Program-made: the position numbers and the translations under genes
Shown: piece after piece, positions 15,974-25,355 of the stretch
How the letters are laid out: the number at the start of each line of letters is the position of its first letter
Numbering within the stretch: position 1 is the stretch's first letter
Notes under the pieces: generated by a model
What the model was told of the DNA's origin: nothing
Seen by the model: only the letters and a program-made list of their open reading frames with translations
Database searches by the model: none
Origin: Cellulosimicrobium marinum
GTDB taxonomy: Bacteria; Actinomycetota; Actinomycetes; Actinomycetales; Cellulomonadaceae
Direction of reading: 5' to 3'
Length of the DNA stretch: 64,000 bases
NCBI RefSeq assembly: GCF_020551945.1
Contig: NZ_JAJBZH010000002.1
Coordinates: forward strand, 558,001-622,000

Positions 15974-17064
15974 AACCGGAAGAACGCGAAGTCCTCGACG
16001 GGCAGCACCTCGACGCCGGAGAACCCGGCCTCGCGGGCGTACCGGCGCAGGGTCGCGGGCCGCATCACCGTGCCGGTCCCGGCCGACGGCTGCGTCGACA
16101 TCCCGTCGGGCAGGCACACGAACAGGCTGTAGCCGTACATGATGCGGTCGACGTCGTCCGCGGGGGCCGTGAACTCGTCCCCGACGGCCTCGTCCATGAC
16201 CACGACCACGCCGTCCGGGCGCACCGCGCGACGCACGGCGTCGAGCACGGCGACCGGGCGCGGCAGGTCGTGCACGCACTCGAACGCGAAGGCGGCGTCG
16301 AACGGCTCGGCGAGGGCGAGCTCCGCGGCGTCGCCCAGGTGGAACGTCACCCGCCCGCCGAGCCCGGCGTCCTCGGCGGCCGCGCGCGCCGCCGCGACGG
16401 ACGGCCGGTCCACGTCGATCCCGTGCACGACGGCGTCCGGGTACGCCTCCGCGATCGCGAGCGTCGACCACCCGAACCCGCAGCCGACGTCCACCACCCG
16501 CGCCCCCGGCCGGGACAGGACGGCGTCCACCGCGGGCAGGGACCGCAGGACCGGGCCGAGCCGACGCTCGAACCACGGCCGGTTGACGTCCGCCTGCGCC
16601 TGCCGCGCGTCGTCGCCGAGCTGGTCCCACGACACCCCGCCGCCCGTGCGGTACGCGTCGATCAGGTGCGGGAGCTGCGGGCCGATCGCGCCGACGAACC
16701 GCGCGAGCGGTGCCGCGTACGCGAGGGACGACGTGCCGGTGAGGACCTCCGCGTGCGCGGCGGGCAGGGCGTAGCGGCGCTCGCGGGCGACGTCGGCCGG
16801 GTCGGCGCCGAGCGCGGGGGCGGCGCCCGGGTCCTCGGCGACCAGCACGCCCGACGCCGCCTGCTGCTCCAGCCACTCGCGCGCGTACCGCTCGTGCGTG
16901 CCGGTGGCCTCGGCGAGCGCGGTGGAGGTGAGCGGACCGGCGTCGGCGAGCGCGCGGTACCAGCCGAGCCGGTCGCCGACGTGCACGGCGAGGACGTCGA
17001 CAGCGCCGAGCGTCGCGGCGAACAGCCGCTCCGCGAAGGCGTCGACCTCCCCGTCGGTCGTCAT
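15955..17064 (-). CDS. Class I SAM-dependent methyltransferase with winged-helix N-terminus
   Basis: 369 residues. The N-terminal ~100 residues look like the winged-helix dimerisation region (ALAEATGTHERYAREWLEQQ) found in Rv2258c-type methyltransferases. The Rossmann part has motif I VVDVGCGFGWST near residue 180, an acidic loop HGIDVD, and ECVHDL at the motif IV position. Substrate unknown. It lies divergent to hen1 with a 155-bp gap. Confidence 0.83.
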   Translation of the reverse strand: MTTDGEVDAFAERLFAATLGAVDVLAVHVGDRLGWYRALADAGPLTSTALAEATGTHERYAREWLEQQAASGVLVAEDPGAAPALGADPADVARERRYALPAAHAEVLTGTSSLAYAAPLARFVGAIGPQLPHLIDAYRTGGGVSWDQLGDDARQAQADVNRPWFERRLGPVLRSLPAVDAVLSRPGARVVDVGCGFGWSTLAIAEAYPDAVVHGIDVDRPSVAAARAAAEDAGLGGRVTFHLGDAAELALAEPFDAAFAFECVHDLPRPVAVLDAVRRAVRPDGVVVVMDEAVGDEFTAPADDVDRIMYGYSLFVCLPDGMSTQPSAGTGTVMRPATLRRYAREAGFSGVEVLPVEDFAFFRFYRLVP

Positions 17065-17219
17065 GGCGACCCCGTCCCACGGTGGCCGGGCGAGCCTGAG
17101 CGGCGTCGCCCGTCCCTCGACGGTAGACCCGCGAGCCCTGCCGCGTCGACGGGTCGGGCGGGTGGATCGCGGTCGAAACCTGGTGCTCGGCGCGGTGGGT
17201 GGCTGGCACGATGTCGGCC

Positions 17220-18749
17220 ATGCTCGTGACCCTGACCGCGACCGCGGCGCCCGACGTCGGCCTCGACGACGCCTCCGACCTGGGGTTCCTCCTTCACAAG
17301 CACCCCGGCCGCGCGCAGACGTTCGACCTGCCGGTGGGGCGGGCGCACGTGTTCTACCCCGAGGCGACGCCGGAGCGCTGCACGGCGGCGCTGCTGCTGG
17401 AGGTGGACCCGGTGGGCCTCGTGCGGGACAAGCGGTTCGGCGGGTCGGGCGGGTTCGCGCTCGCGCGGTACGTCAACGACCGCCCGTACGCGGCGTCGTC
17501 GATGGTCGCGGTCGCGCTGGGGAAGGTGTTCTCCACGGCGGCGTCGGGGCGGTGCGACTCCCGCCCGGACCTCGTGGGGCGGGCGATCCCGCTCGACGTG
17601 CACGTGCCGTCGCTGCCCTGCCGGGGCGGTGCGGCGTTCGCGCGGCGGCTGTTCGAGCCGCTCGGGTGGACGGTGGAGGCGTCGGCGGAGCCGCTGGACC
17701 CGACGGTCCCGGGCTGGGGCGACTCGCGGTACGTCGACCTGCGCCTGCACGGCCGCGCCCGGCTCGCCGACGCGCTGACGCAGCTCTACGTGCTCCTGCC
17801 CGTGCTCGACGACGCGAAGCACTACTGGGTCGCGACGGACGAGGTGGACAAGCTCGTGCGCGCGGGCGGCACGTGGCTCGCCGACCACCCCGAGCGCGAC
17901 GAGGTCCTGCGCCGCTACCTCGCCCACCAGCGCCGCTACGTCGACGACGCCGTGGCCCGCCTCGCCGCACGGGACGACGCCGCCCCCGCGGACCAGGAGA
18001 CCGCCGAACCCCGGGTTGCGGGGCAGGAGACGGCCGGATCGCCGAACGACCCAGGGTTCGGCGACGAGCCCACCGCCGACGACGCCCCGCCGCTCGCCCG
18101 GCTGCGCGCCGACGCGGTCCTCGCGGCCCTGCACGACGCGGGCGCGCGCACTGTCGTCGACCTCGGCTGCGGCGAGGGCCTGCTGCTGCGGCGGCTCGCG
18201 GCCGACCGGACATTCACGCGCGTGCTCGGCACGGACGTGTCGGCGCGCGAGCTCGACCGCGCCGCGCGGCGGCTGCGCCTGCACGACGCGAGCGACGCCG
18301 AGCGCGAGCGCGTGCGGCTCGTGCAGTCGTCGCTCACGTACACCGACGACCGGCTCGCCGGGTTCGACGCCGCGGTGCTCATGGAGGTCGTGGAGCACGT
18401 CGACCCGTCGCGCCTCGACGCGCTCGAGCGCGCCGTCCTCGGGCACGCGCGGCCGCGCACCGTGGTCGTGACCACGCCGAACGTCGAGCACAACGTGCAC
18501 TACCCGGGCCTGGAGCCGGGCGGGACGCGGCACCCGGACCACCGGTTCGAGTGGACGCGTGCAGAGTTCCGCGCGTGGGCCGAGGGCGCCGCGGAGCGCC
18601 ACGGGTACGCGGTGGCGTACCGCGACGTCGGCCCGGTGCACGACGCCGCGGGCCCGCCCACGCAGATGGCCGTCCTCACGCTCCTGTCAGCGCCCCACCG
18701 GCCTCCCGGGCGTCCCGGTGCTGACAGCCCGGTGGGGGGTGCGGCATGA
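17220..18749 (+). CDS. hen1: Hen1, 3'-terminal RNA ribose 2'-O-methyltransferase
   Basis: 509 residues. The N-terminal half (MLVTLT..., LGFLLHKHPGRAQTF) is the bacterial Hen1 domain that activates the ligase activity of Pnkp. The C-terminal half is the methyltransferase, with VVDLGCGEGLLLRRL and the metal-binding EVVEH plus NVEHNVHY signature. It marks the repaired 3' end of cleaved RNA before ligation. ATG 17220 is preferred over upstream ATGs because Hen1 proteins start MLVTL/MLLTL. A 60-nt dispersed repeat lies in frame at residues 262-281, in the linker between the two domains. The stop overlaps the pnkp start (ATGA). Confidence 0.94.
   Translation: MLVTLTATAAPDVGLDDASDLGFLLHKHPGRAQTFDLPVGRAHVFYPEATPERCTAALLLEVDPVGLVRDKRFGGSGGFALARYVNDRPYAASSMVAVALGKVFSTAASGRCDSRPDLVGRAIPLDVHVPSLPCRGGAAFARRLFEPLGWTVEASAEPLDPTVPGWGDSRYVDLRLHGRARLADALTQLYVLLPVLDDAKHYWVATDEVDKLVRAGGTWLADHPERDEVLRRYLAHQRRYVDDAVARLAARDDAAPADQETAEPRVAGQETAGSPNDPGFGDEPTADDAPPLARLRADAVLAALHDAGARTVVDLGCGEGLLLRRLAADRTFTRVLGTDVSARELDRAARRLRLHDASDAERERVRLVQSSLTYTDDRLAGFDAAVLMEVVEHVDPSRLDALERAVLGHARPRTVVVTTPNVEHNVHYPGLEPGGTRHPDHRFEWTRAEFRAWAEGAAERHGYAVAYRDVGPVHDAAGPPTQMAVLTLLSAPHRPPGRPGADSPVGGAA
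18003..18062 (+). repeat. 60-nt palindromic element, copy A (inside hen1)
   Basis: Starts GCCGAACCCCGGGTT and ends AGGGTTCGGC. It has the same 60-nt length as the copies at 37459, 42776 and 51553, and is read in frame, starting with codons Ala-Glu-Pro-Arg-Val. The centre is degenerate compared with the intergenic copies. Confidence 0.75.
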
Positions 18750-21406
18750 CCGACCTCAAGGTCCCCGCGTCGAGCCTCGTCGTGCTCGTCGGCGTGTCGG
18801 GCTCGGGAAAGTCGACGTTCGCGCGCGAGCGGTTCGAGCCGTACGAGACGGTGTCGTCGGACGTGTGCCGCGGTCTGGTGTCGAACGACGAGAACGACCA
18901 GTCGGCGACCGCGGCGGCGTTCGAGGTGCTGGAGACGATCGTCGCGAAGCGTCTGGCGGCGAACCTGCTCACGGTGGTCGACGCGACGAACGTCCAGCGC
19001 GAGGCGCGCAAGGGCCTCGTCGCGCTCGCGCGCGCCCACGACGTGCTGCCCGTCGCGATCGTGCTCGACGTCCCGGAGGGTGTCGCGGTCGAGCGCAACG
19101 CGGCGCGCGCGGACCGGGGGTTCGGCGCGCACGTCGTGAAGCGGCAGCGTGCCGCGCTGCGGTCCTCGCTGAAGAGCCTGTCGCGCGAGGGGTTCCGGAC
19201 GGTCCACGTGCTGCGCGGCACGGACGAGATCGACGCCGCGCGGGTCGTGCGCACGCCGCTGCTCACCGACCGCCGCGACGAGACCGGGCCGTTCGACGCG
19301 ATCGGGGACGTGCACGGCTGCCTCGACGAGCTCCTCGCCCTCCTCGACCGCCTCGGGTACGAGGTGACCCGGGACGACGCGGGCCGCCCGGTCGACGCCG
19401 CGCACCCCGAGGGCCGCCGCGCGATCTTCCTCGGCGACCTCGTCGACCGGGGGCCGGACTCGCCCGGCGTGCTGCGCCTCGCGATGGGCATGGTCCGGGC
19501 CGGGCACGCCCTGGCCGTGCCCGGCAACCACGAGCACAAGCTCGTGCGCGCGCTCGGGGGACGTGACGTCCAGGTGTCGCACGGGCTGGAGACGACGCTC
19601 GCGCAGCTCGCGGACGAGACGCCGGAGTTCCGGCGCGACGTCGCCGAGTTCTGCCGCGACCTCGTCTCCCACCTCGTGCTCGACGGCGGCGCGCTCGTCG
19701 TCGCGCACGCGGGTCTCAAGGAGTCGTACCAGGGGCGCGCGTCGGGCCGGGTGCGCAGCTTCGCGCTGTACGGGGACACGACGGGCGAGACGGACGAGTT
19801 CGGCCTGCCCGTGCGCTACCCGTGGGCGCAGGACTACCGCGGCCGCGCCATGGTGCTCTACGGGCACACCCCGACGCCCGAGGCGGAGTGGGTGAACAAC
19901 ACGATGTGCCTCGACACGGGCTGCGTGTTCGGCGGGGCGCTCTCCGCGCTGCGCTACCCGGAGAAGGAGGTCGTGCAGGTCCCCGCGTCGCGCGTCCACT
20001 ACGAGCCCGCCCGGCCCTTCCTGCCCGACGCCGCACCCGGCGCCGCACCCGACGCCGCCGGGTCGCCCGGCGCGGCGCGCGAGCCCGACCTGCTCGACGT
20101 CGCCGACGTCCTGCGGCGCGGGGTGGTGGAGACGGGCCTGCACGGGCGGGTGTCGATCGGCGCGGAGCTCGCGGCGGGCGCGCTCGAGGTCATGAGCCGG
20201 TTCGCCGTCGACCCGCGGCTCCTGCTGTACCTGCCGCCGACCATGAGCCCGGTCGCGACCTCCACGCTGCCGGGCCTGCTGGAGCACCCCGACGGCGCGT
20301 TCGCCGCCTACGCGCGGGACGGCGTCGACCGGGTCGTGTGCGAGGAGAAGCACATGGGCTCGCGGGGTGTCCTGCTCGTCGCGCGCGACTCCGGTCCCGG
20401 CGGCTCGCAGGTCGTCGCGGAGCGGTTCGGCATCGAGGCACCGGGCGCCGTGCACACGCGCACGGGCCGGTCGTTCCTCGACGAGCCGACGACGGCCCTC
20501 CTCCTCGGGCGCGTCGCCGCGGCTCTCGAGGCGGCGGGCACGTGGGACGCGCTCGGCGCGGACTGGGTGCTGCTCGACGCCGAGGTCCTCCCGTGGTCGC
20601 TCAAGGCCGACCCGCTCCTGCGCGACCAGTACGCGAGCGTCGGGGCGGCCGCGCGCGCCGTCATGCCCGCGGCGCTCGACGCGCTCGCCGCGGCGGAGGC
20701 ACGCGGGGTCGACGTGGGGGAGCTGCACCGCCGGACCGCGGCGCGCGCCGCGGACGCCGCGCTCTTCGTCGAGGCGTACCGGCGCTACCGCTGGGACACC
20801 GGCGCGGGAGCCGCACCGGCCGGGGACCCGCTCCACGGCGTGCAGGTCGCGCCCTTCCAGGTGCTCGCGAGCGGGACGGCGGGGCGCCCCGGGGTGCCCG
20901 GGACCGACGGCACGACGCACACCGACCGCGACCACCTGTGGCACCTCGACGTCGCCGACCGTCTCGTCGCCGCCGACCCGGCGCTGTTCCGCCCGACCCG
21001 CCGGGTCGTCGTCGACCTCGCGGACGACGCGTCGCGCGCCGAGGGCACCGCGTGGTGGGAGGAGCTCACGGCGGACGGCGGCGAGGGGATGGTCGTCAAG
21101 CCGCTCGCGGGGCTCGTGCGCCGTCGCGGCGGGAAGGGTGGCGGCGGCCTCGTCCAGCCGGGGCTCAAGGTCCGGGGACGCGAGTACCTGCGCATCGTCT
21201 ACGGGCCCGAGTACACGCAGGACCGCAACCTCGAACGGCTGCGCGACCGCTCGCTCGGCCGCAAGCGGTCCCTCGCGCTGCGCGAGTACGCGCTCGGCCT
21301 GGAGGCGCTCGACCGGGTCGTGCGGGGAGAGCCGCTGTGGCGGGTCCACGAGGCGGTGTTCGCGGTGCTCGCGCTGGAGTCGGAGCCGGTCGACCCGCGG
21401 CTGTGA
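18746..21406 (+). CDS. pnkp: Polynucleotide kinase-phosphatase-ligase Pnkp
   Basis: 886 residues, the usual three-module length. A 5' kinase with P-loop GVSGSGKS is at residues 16-23. A calcineurin-type 2',3'-phosphatase has IGDVHG, GDLVDRG and GNHEHK. A C-terminal ligase-type nucleotidyltransferase has KHMGSRG as the KxxG motif. It heals and seals RNA broken by ribotoxins, together with Hen1, whose stop codon overlaps its start. The pair is translated as one coupled unit. Confidence 0.95.
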   Translation: MTDLKVPASSLVVLVGVSGSGKSTFARERFEPYETVSSDVCRGLVSNDENDQSATAAAFEVLETIVAKRLAANLLTVVDATNVQREARKGLVALARAHDVLPVAIVLDVPEGVAVERNAARADRGFGAHVVKRQRAALRSSLKSLSREGFRTVHVLRGTDEIDAARVVRTPLLTDRRDETGPFDAIGDVHGCLDELLALLDRLGYEVTRDDAGRPVDAAHPEGRRAIFLGDLVDRGPDSPGVLRLAMGMVRAGHALAVPGNHEHKLVRALGGRDVQVSHGLETTLAQLADETPEFRRDVAEFCRDLVSHLVLDGGALVVAHAGLKESYQGRASGRVRSFALYGDTTGETDEFGLPVRYPWAQDYRGRAMVLYGHTPTPEAEWVNNTMCLDTGCVFGGALSALRYPEKEVVQVPASRVHYEPARPFLPDAAPGAAPDAAGSPGAAREPDLLDVADVLRRGVVETGLHGRVSIGAELAAGALEVMSRFAVDPRLLLYLPPTMSPVATSTLPGLLEHPDGAFAAYARDGVDRVVCEEKHMGSRGVLLVARDSGPGGSQVVAERFGIEAPGAVHTRTGRSFLDEPTTALLLGRVAAALEAAGTWDALGADWVLLDAEVLPWSLKADPLLRDQYASVGAAARAVMPAALDALAAAEARGVDVGELHRRTAARAADAALFVEAYRRYRWDTGAGAAPAGDPLHGVQVAPFQVLASGTAGRPGVPGTDGTTHTDRDHLWHLDVADRLVAADPALFRPTRRVVVDLADDASRAEGTAWWEELTADGGEGMVVKPLAGLVRRRGGKGGGGLVQPGLKVRGREYLRIVYGPEYTQDRNLERLRDRSLGRKRSLALREYALGLEALDRVVRGEPLWRVHEAVFAVLALESEPVDPRL

Positions 21407-21426
21407 CCGGGCGGTGAGAGGCGGGG

Positions 21427-21448
21427 CCCGTCCGGGACGCCGGACGGG
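21427..21448. terminator. Short hairpin after pnkp
   Basis: CCCGTCCGG (21427-21435) and CCGGACGGG (21440-21448) pair perfectly with a 4-nt loop. It separates the RNA repair operon from the ECF transporter operon. Confidence 0.6.
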
Positions 21449-21472
21449 TCTCGTCCTGGCGCTTAGGGTCGC

Positions 21473-21486
21473 CTATCCTGTCCTGC
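21473..21486 (+). promoter_or_regulatory. Possible -10 element giving a leaderless ECF transcript
   Basis: TATCCT lies 8 bp before the GTG start of the fused ATPase gene, and there is no ribosome site. This spacing would place transcription start at the start codon. A clear -35 is not visible. Confidence 0.35.
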
Positions 21487-23358
21487 GTGACCCAGGTCCC
21501 GACGCCGTCCGGCGCCACCGCGGACGCGCCCGCCCTCGCCGTGCGTGGCGTGGGCGTCCGCTACGCCGTGCACGACGACGCGGGGAACCCGGGCGCGGGG
21601 GCACCCGTCGAGCCCCGGCCGTGCGGCGTGACGTTCGACGTCCGCCCCGGTGAGGCGGTCCTGCTGCTCGGCCCGTCGGGCTGCGGCAAGTCGACCCTCG
21701 CGCTCACGACCAACGGGCTCGTCCCGCACGTCGTCGGTGCCGACCTCGACGGGTCGGTCGTCGTGCGCGGCCGGTCGACGGCCGAGCACACGCCGCCGGA
21801 GCTGTCCGCCGACGTCGCGATGGTGTTCCAGGACCCCGACGCGCAGGTCGTCACCGGCAGCGTGCTCGACGAGGTGTGCTTCGGCCCCGAGAACCTGCTC
21901 CTGCCCACCCCCGAGGTCCTGGCCCGTGCGGAGGACGCGCTACGTCGCGTCGGGCTGTGGGAGCGCCGCGCCGACGACCCGGCCGTGCTCTCCGGCGGCG
22001 GCCGTCAGCGGCTCGCCGTCGCGTGCGCGCTCGCGCTCGGCTCGCCCCTGCTCGTGCTCGACGAGCCCACCGCGAACCTCGACCCCGCCGGGACGGAAGA
22101 GCTCTACGCCGTCCTGCGGGACGTCGTCGGGCGCGGCGACCGCGCCGTGCTGCTCGTCGAGCACGACCTCGACGCCGCCGTGGGGCTCGTCGACCGGGTC
22201 GTCGTGCTCGACGCCGCGGGCCGCCTCGTCGCCGACGGTCCGGTGCGCGACGTGCTCGCCGGGCAGGCGGACCGCCTCGCGGACCTCGGCGTCTGGCTCC
22301 CGACGGCGACCCTCGCGGCGCTGCGCCTGCGCGACGCGGGCGTCCTCGCGGCGGACGTCGCGCTCCCGCTGGCGCCGGACGACCTCACGAGGCTGCTCGC
22401 CGACGTCGCGCCCATCACGCATTCCTCGACGCTGCCGCCCTCCGACCAGCACGGCGCTGCCCGACCCGCCGCGCACGTCGCGGGAGAGCCCGACGCCGAG
22501 CCCGTCCTCGTCGTCGAGCACGTGACGCTGCGGCGCGGACGAGGCGGACGACGGGGCCGGGGCACCGCACCGGTCCTGCGCGACGTCTCCCTCGCCGTAC
22601 GACCCGGCGAGCTCGTCGCCGTCGTCGGGGCGAACGGTGCGGGGAAGACGACGCTCGCGCAGCTCGCCGCGGGCGTGCTCCGGCCGCGCCGCGGCGCGCT
22701 CGCCGGGCGGATCACCGTCTCCGGCCGCGACCCCGCCCGCACCGACCCGCGCGAGCTCGCCCGGCACGTCGGGTTCGTGTTCCAGAACCCCGAGCACCAG
22801 CTCGTCGCGTCGCGCGTCGACGACGAGCTCGCCCTCGGGCTGCGCCTGCGGGGCGTCCCCGAGGACGAGGTGACGCGCCGCGTCGAGGACGTGCTGCACC
22901 GCTTCGGGCTCGCCGACCTGCGCGACCGCCACCCGTTCCTGCTCTCCGGCGGGCAGAAGCGCCGCCTGTCGGTCGGGACCGCGATCGTCTGCCGGCCGGG
23001 CGTCCTCGTGCTCGACGAGCCCACGTACGGGCAGGACCGCGAGCGCGCCGCCGAGCTGCTCGACCTGCTCACGGCCCTGCACCACGACGGGACGGCCGTC
23101 GTGGTGGTGAGCCACGACATGCAGCTCGTCGCGGAGCACGCGACGCGGGTCGTCGCGCTGACGGACGGCGCGGTCGTCGCGGACGGGCGCCCCGAGGACG
23201 TGCTCGCCGACGAGGCCCTGCTGCGCGCCGCCGGGCTGCGCACGCCCCCGCTCGCGCGCGCGACACGGGACCTGCCGGCCTGGTGCGGCGTGACCCGGCT
23301 CGCCGACCTGCCCGGGCGCGCCACGGCGTCGGCCGCCCGGGACCTGGTGGTCGCATGA
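21487..23358 (+). CDS. ECF transporter ATPase with two fused nucleotide-binding domains
   Basis: 623 residues, two ABC cassettes in one chain. The first has Walker A GPSGCGKST near residue 62 and signature LSGGGRQRL, where the usual fifth glutamine is glycine. The second has GANGAGKTT and canonical LSGGQKRRL, with Walker B VLVLDEPT. Fused cassettes followed by T and S genes match the YkoD/CbiO type of energy-coupling-factor importer. It powers vitamin or metal uptake at the membrane. The next gene starts inside its stop codon (ATGA). Confidence 0.9.
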   Translation: MTQVPTPSGATADAPALAVRGVGVRYAVHDDAGNPGAGAPVEPRPCGVTFDVRPGEAVLLLGPSGCGKSTLALTTNGLVPHVVGADLDGSVVVRGRSTAEHTPPELSADVAMVFQDPDAQVVTGSVLDEVCFGPENLLLPTPEVLARAEDALRRVGLWERRADDPAVLSGGGRQRLAVACALALGSPLLVLDEPTANLDPAGTEELYAVLRDVVGRGDRAVLLVEHDLDAAVGLVDRVVVLDAAGRLVADGPVRDVLAGQADRLADLGVWLPTATLAALRLRDAGVLAADVALPLAPDDLTRLLADVAPITHSSTLPPSDQHGAARPAAHVAGEPDAEPVLVVEHVTLRRGRGGRRGRGTAPVLRDVSLAVRPGELVAVVGANGAGKTTLAQLAAGVLRPRRGALAGRITVSGRDPARTDPRELARHVGFVFQNPEHQLVASRVDDELALGLRLRGVPEDEVTRRVEDVLHRFGLADLRDRHPFLLSGGQKRRLSVGTAIVCRPGVLVLDEPTYGQDRERAAELLDLLTALHHDGTAVVVVSHDMQLVAEHATRVVALTDGAVVADGRPEDVLADEALLRAAGLRTPPLARATRDLPAWCGVTRLADLPGRATASAARDLVVA

Positions 23359-24182
23359 GCGCGGCCCCGCACCCCTCGACCGCCGCAGCACCCGGCGCGC
23401 CGTTCGACCGGCCGTGGTGGGACCTGCGCTCCTACGACCCGCTCGTCACGACCTTCGGACCGCTGCCCGTCGTCGTGTACGTGTTCACGACGCGCGACCT
23501 GCTGACGCCCGCGCTCGTCGGGCTCGCGGCGCTGCTCGTCCTCCTGACGATGGTCCGCCCGCCGGCGCGCGTCGTGGCCACGCTCCTGCTCGGGCTCCCC
23601 GTGCTCGCCGCGCTCATGACGGTGTCGTTCGGCGTGCTCACCGACCCGCGCGGCGTCGACGACACGACGCTGCTCCTGACGGTCGGACCGTTCGAGCTGT
23701 GGTCCGGCGCGCTCGAGACGGGCCTCGCGACGAGCCTGCGCACGTGCACGCTGCTGCTCCTCGTGCTGATCGGCGGGCTGTCGACGACCGGGCAGGACGT
23801 GGTCCGCGCGCTCGTCCAGCAGGTCCGCCTGCCGTACCGCGTCGGGTACGCGGCGCTCGCCGCGCTGCGGTTCGTGCCGCGGTTCGGGCACGAGCTCGAC
23901 GTGATCCGTGCGGCGCACCGGGTGCGCGGCGTCGACCACGGCACGGGCCCGCTCGCCGCCGGGCGCCGACAGCTCGGCTACGCCGTGCCGCTGCTCGCGG
24001 GCGGGATCCGCCACGGCGAGCGCGTCTCGCTCGCGATGGAGGCCCGGGCGTTCGGCGCGCACGCGACCCGCACCGAGCGCGTCGTGATCCCGTTCCGGGT
24101 GCGCGACGTCGTCCTCCTCGCCGCGACCTGGGCCGTGCCCGCCGTGATCGCCCTCGTCCTCGTCCCCGCCCTCGGCGGCTGA
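23355..24182 (+). CDS. ECF transporter T component (EcfT/CbiQ)
   Basis: 275 residues with about five membrane helices. The coupling-helix motifs AHRVRGV and AMEARAFGA, the Ala-Arg-Gly/Ala type pairs that contact the two ATPase domains, are both present. It overlaps the ATPase gene by four bases. It links the ATPases to the substrate-binding S component downstream. Confidence 0.9.
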   Translation: MSAAPHPSTAAAPGAPFDRPWWDLRSYDPLVTTFGPLPVVVYVFTTRDLLTPALVGLAALLVLLTMVRPPARVVATLLLGLPVLAALMTVSFGVLTDPRGVDDTTLLLTVGPFELWSGALETGLATSLRTCTLLLLVLIGGLSTTGQDVVRALVQQVRLPYRVGYAALAALRFVPRFGHELDVIRAAHRVRGVDHGTGPLAAGRRQLGYAVPLLAGGIRHGERVSLAMEARAFGAHATRTERVVIPFRVRDVVLLAATWAVPAVIALVLVPALGG

Positions 24183-24230
24183 ACGACCCCCGACCCGTCC
24201 CTGCCGACGTCACCGAACCGGAGCCCGACC

Positions 24231-24893
24231 ATGTCCTCCCAGCCGTCCAGCCAGCCGCCCGCCCAGCCGCCCAGCCAGCCGTCCGCCCAGCGGTCGACCG
24301 CGCGCGGCCGCTCGCTCACCACGCGCTACCTCATGACGTGCGCCGCGATCGGCGCCGCGACGGGCGTCCTGCTCGTGCCGGCGAACTTCGTCGCCGCCAC
24401 GCTCGCCGTGACCGTCCCCGTGCTGTACTCCGCGATGCTCGGCCTGTGGATCGTCGGGCCGGTGCTCGCGCTCGCCCTCGTCCGGCGTCCCGGCGCCGCG
24501 GTCCTCACGATGCTCGTCGCCGGGGTGATCAGCTCGGCGTCGCCGCTCGGGGCGTCGTCGATCCTCACGTGCCTCATGGTCGGGGCGGCGCTCGAGGTCG
24601 CGTTCCTCGTCACGTTGTACCGCGTGTGGTCGCCGTGGCTGTTCTACGGGGCGACGTTCGTGTTCTCCGCGCTGTACACCTGGTCCGCGTACGTCGCGTT
24701 CGACGCCGCGTCGATGTCGACGCTCGTCCAGGTCCTCATCGTCGTGCTCATGATGGCGAGCGCGCTCGTCGGGACGTGGGCCGGTCTGCTCCTCGCCCGG
24801 CGGCTGGAGAAGGCGGGCGTCGCGCGCGGGCTCGCCCCCGCGCGTCGGGCACCCGCGGCCGCACCGGGCGCGGTGGGCGCGCCGGGCGCCTGA
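24231..24893 (+). CDS. ECF transporter S component, YkoE-like
   Basis: 220 residues with about six membrane helices. GLWIVGPVLALALVRRPGAA resembles the YkoE family, whose operon partner in Bacillus also has two fused ATPase domains and which is linked to thiamine precursor uptake. No TPP riboswitch is visible upstream, so the substrate stays open. The N-terminus has a short Ser-Gln-Pro tandem repeat (SSQPSSQPPAQPPSQPSAQ) that is likely cytoplasmic and disordered. Confidence 0.7.
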   Translation: MSSQPSSQPPAQPPSQPSAQRSTARGRSLTTRYLMTCAAIGAATGVLLVPANFVAATLAVTVPVLYSAMLGLWIVGPVLALALVRRPGAAVLTMLVAGVISSASPLGASSILTCLMVGAALEVAFLVTLYRVWSPWLFYGATFVFSALYTWSAYVAFDAASMSTLVQVLIVVLMMASALVGTWAGLLLARRLEKAGVARGLAPARRAPAAAPGAVGAPGA

Positions 24894-24902
24894 GCCGCAG
24901 CC

Positions 24903-25118
24903 TCAGCCGCCGAGGAACGCGTTCATCGCGAGGACGCTGAACAGCACCGCGCCGCCGACGACCGCCAGCGCGACGAGCCACCCGTTCGCGCGCTCGACCG
25001 GCGGGACCGCCGGCGCGGTGGGCGTAGCCCGGCGTCGCCGTCGCCCGGCGAAACGCACGCCGCGCGCGGCGGCGCGGGTCGGTGAGGTCGTCTCGGGGGA
25101 GCGGGACTGGCTCGTCAC
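24903..25118 (-). CDS. Small tail-anchored membrane protein, 71 aa
   Basis: The GTG at 25118 follows GGAGGCCCCA, a good ribosome site. An Arg-rich cytoplasmic part (RRRRRATP) leads into one C-terminal hydrophobic helix. The frame is open upstream, but that sequence is low-complexity and overlaps a dispersed repeat. No family recognised. Confidence 0.5.
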   Translation of the reverse strand: MTSQSRSPETTSPTRAAARGVRFAGRRRRRATPTAPAVPPVERANGWLVALAVVGGAVLFSVLAMNAFLGG

Positions 25119-25260
25119 TGGGGCCTCCGGTCGTCCGGCGCCGCTGCCCGACGCCGTAGCCCCAGTCTTCGCGCCGCGGCCCCTCGGGCGCGTCGCCCGT
25201 CCGACGGATCCTGCGCGCCCGGGGTGTGCGACCTGCGGATGACCCGTGGTCGTCCGCCGC

Positions 25261-25334
25261 GCGGACCGTCGGGACGAACGCGGACCGCCGACGGTCCGCG
25301 TGTGGTGCACGCGTAGGCGCGAACCCGCAGGTCG
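25261..25334. repeat. Second copy of the 46-nt dispersed repeat, with inverted repeats
   Basis: The core 25279-25324 matches 11952-11997 at 43 of 46 positions. GCGGACCGTC (25261-25270) pairs exactly with GACGGTCCGC (25290-25299). CGACCTGCGG (25229-25238) pairs with CCGCAGGTCG (25325-25334), which brackets the copy. Confidence 0.7.
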
Positions 25335-25355
25335 GGCGCGGGAGGGGGCGGAGGG

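Noticed and set aside
21407-21486. A TPP riboswitch before the ECF operon
   Set aside because: None of the conserved THI-box sequences is visible. Only a terminator hairpin and a short promoter are seen.
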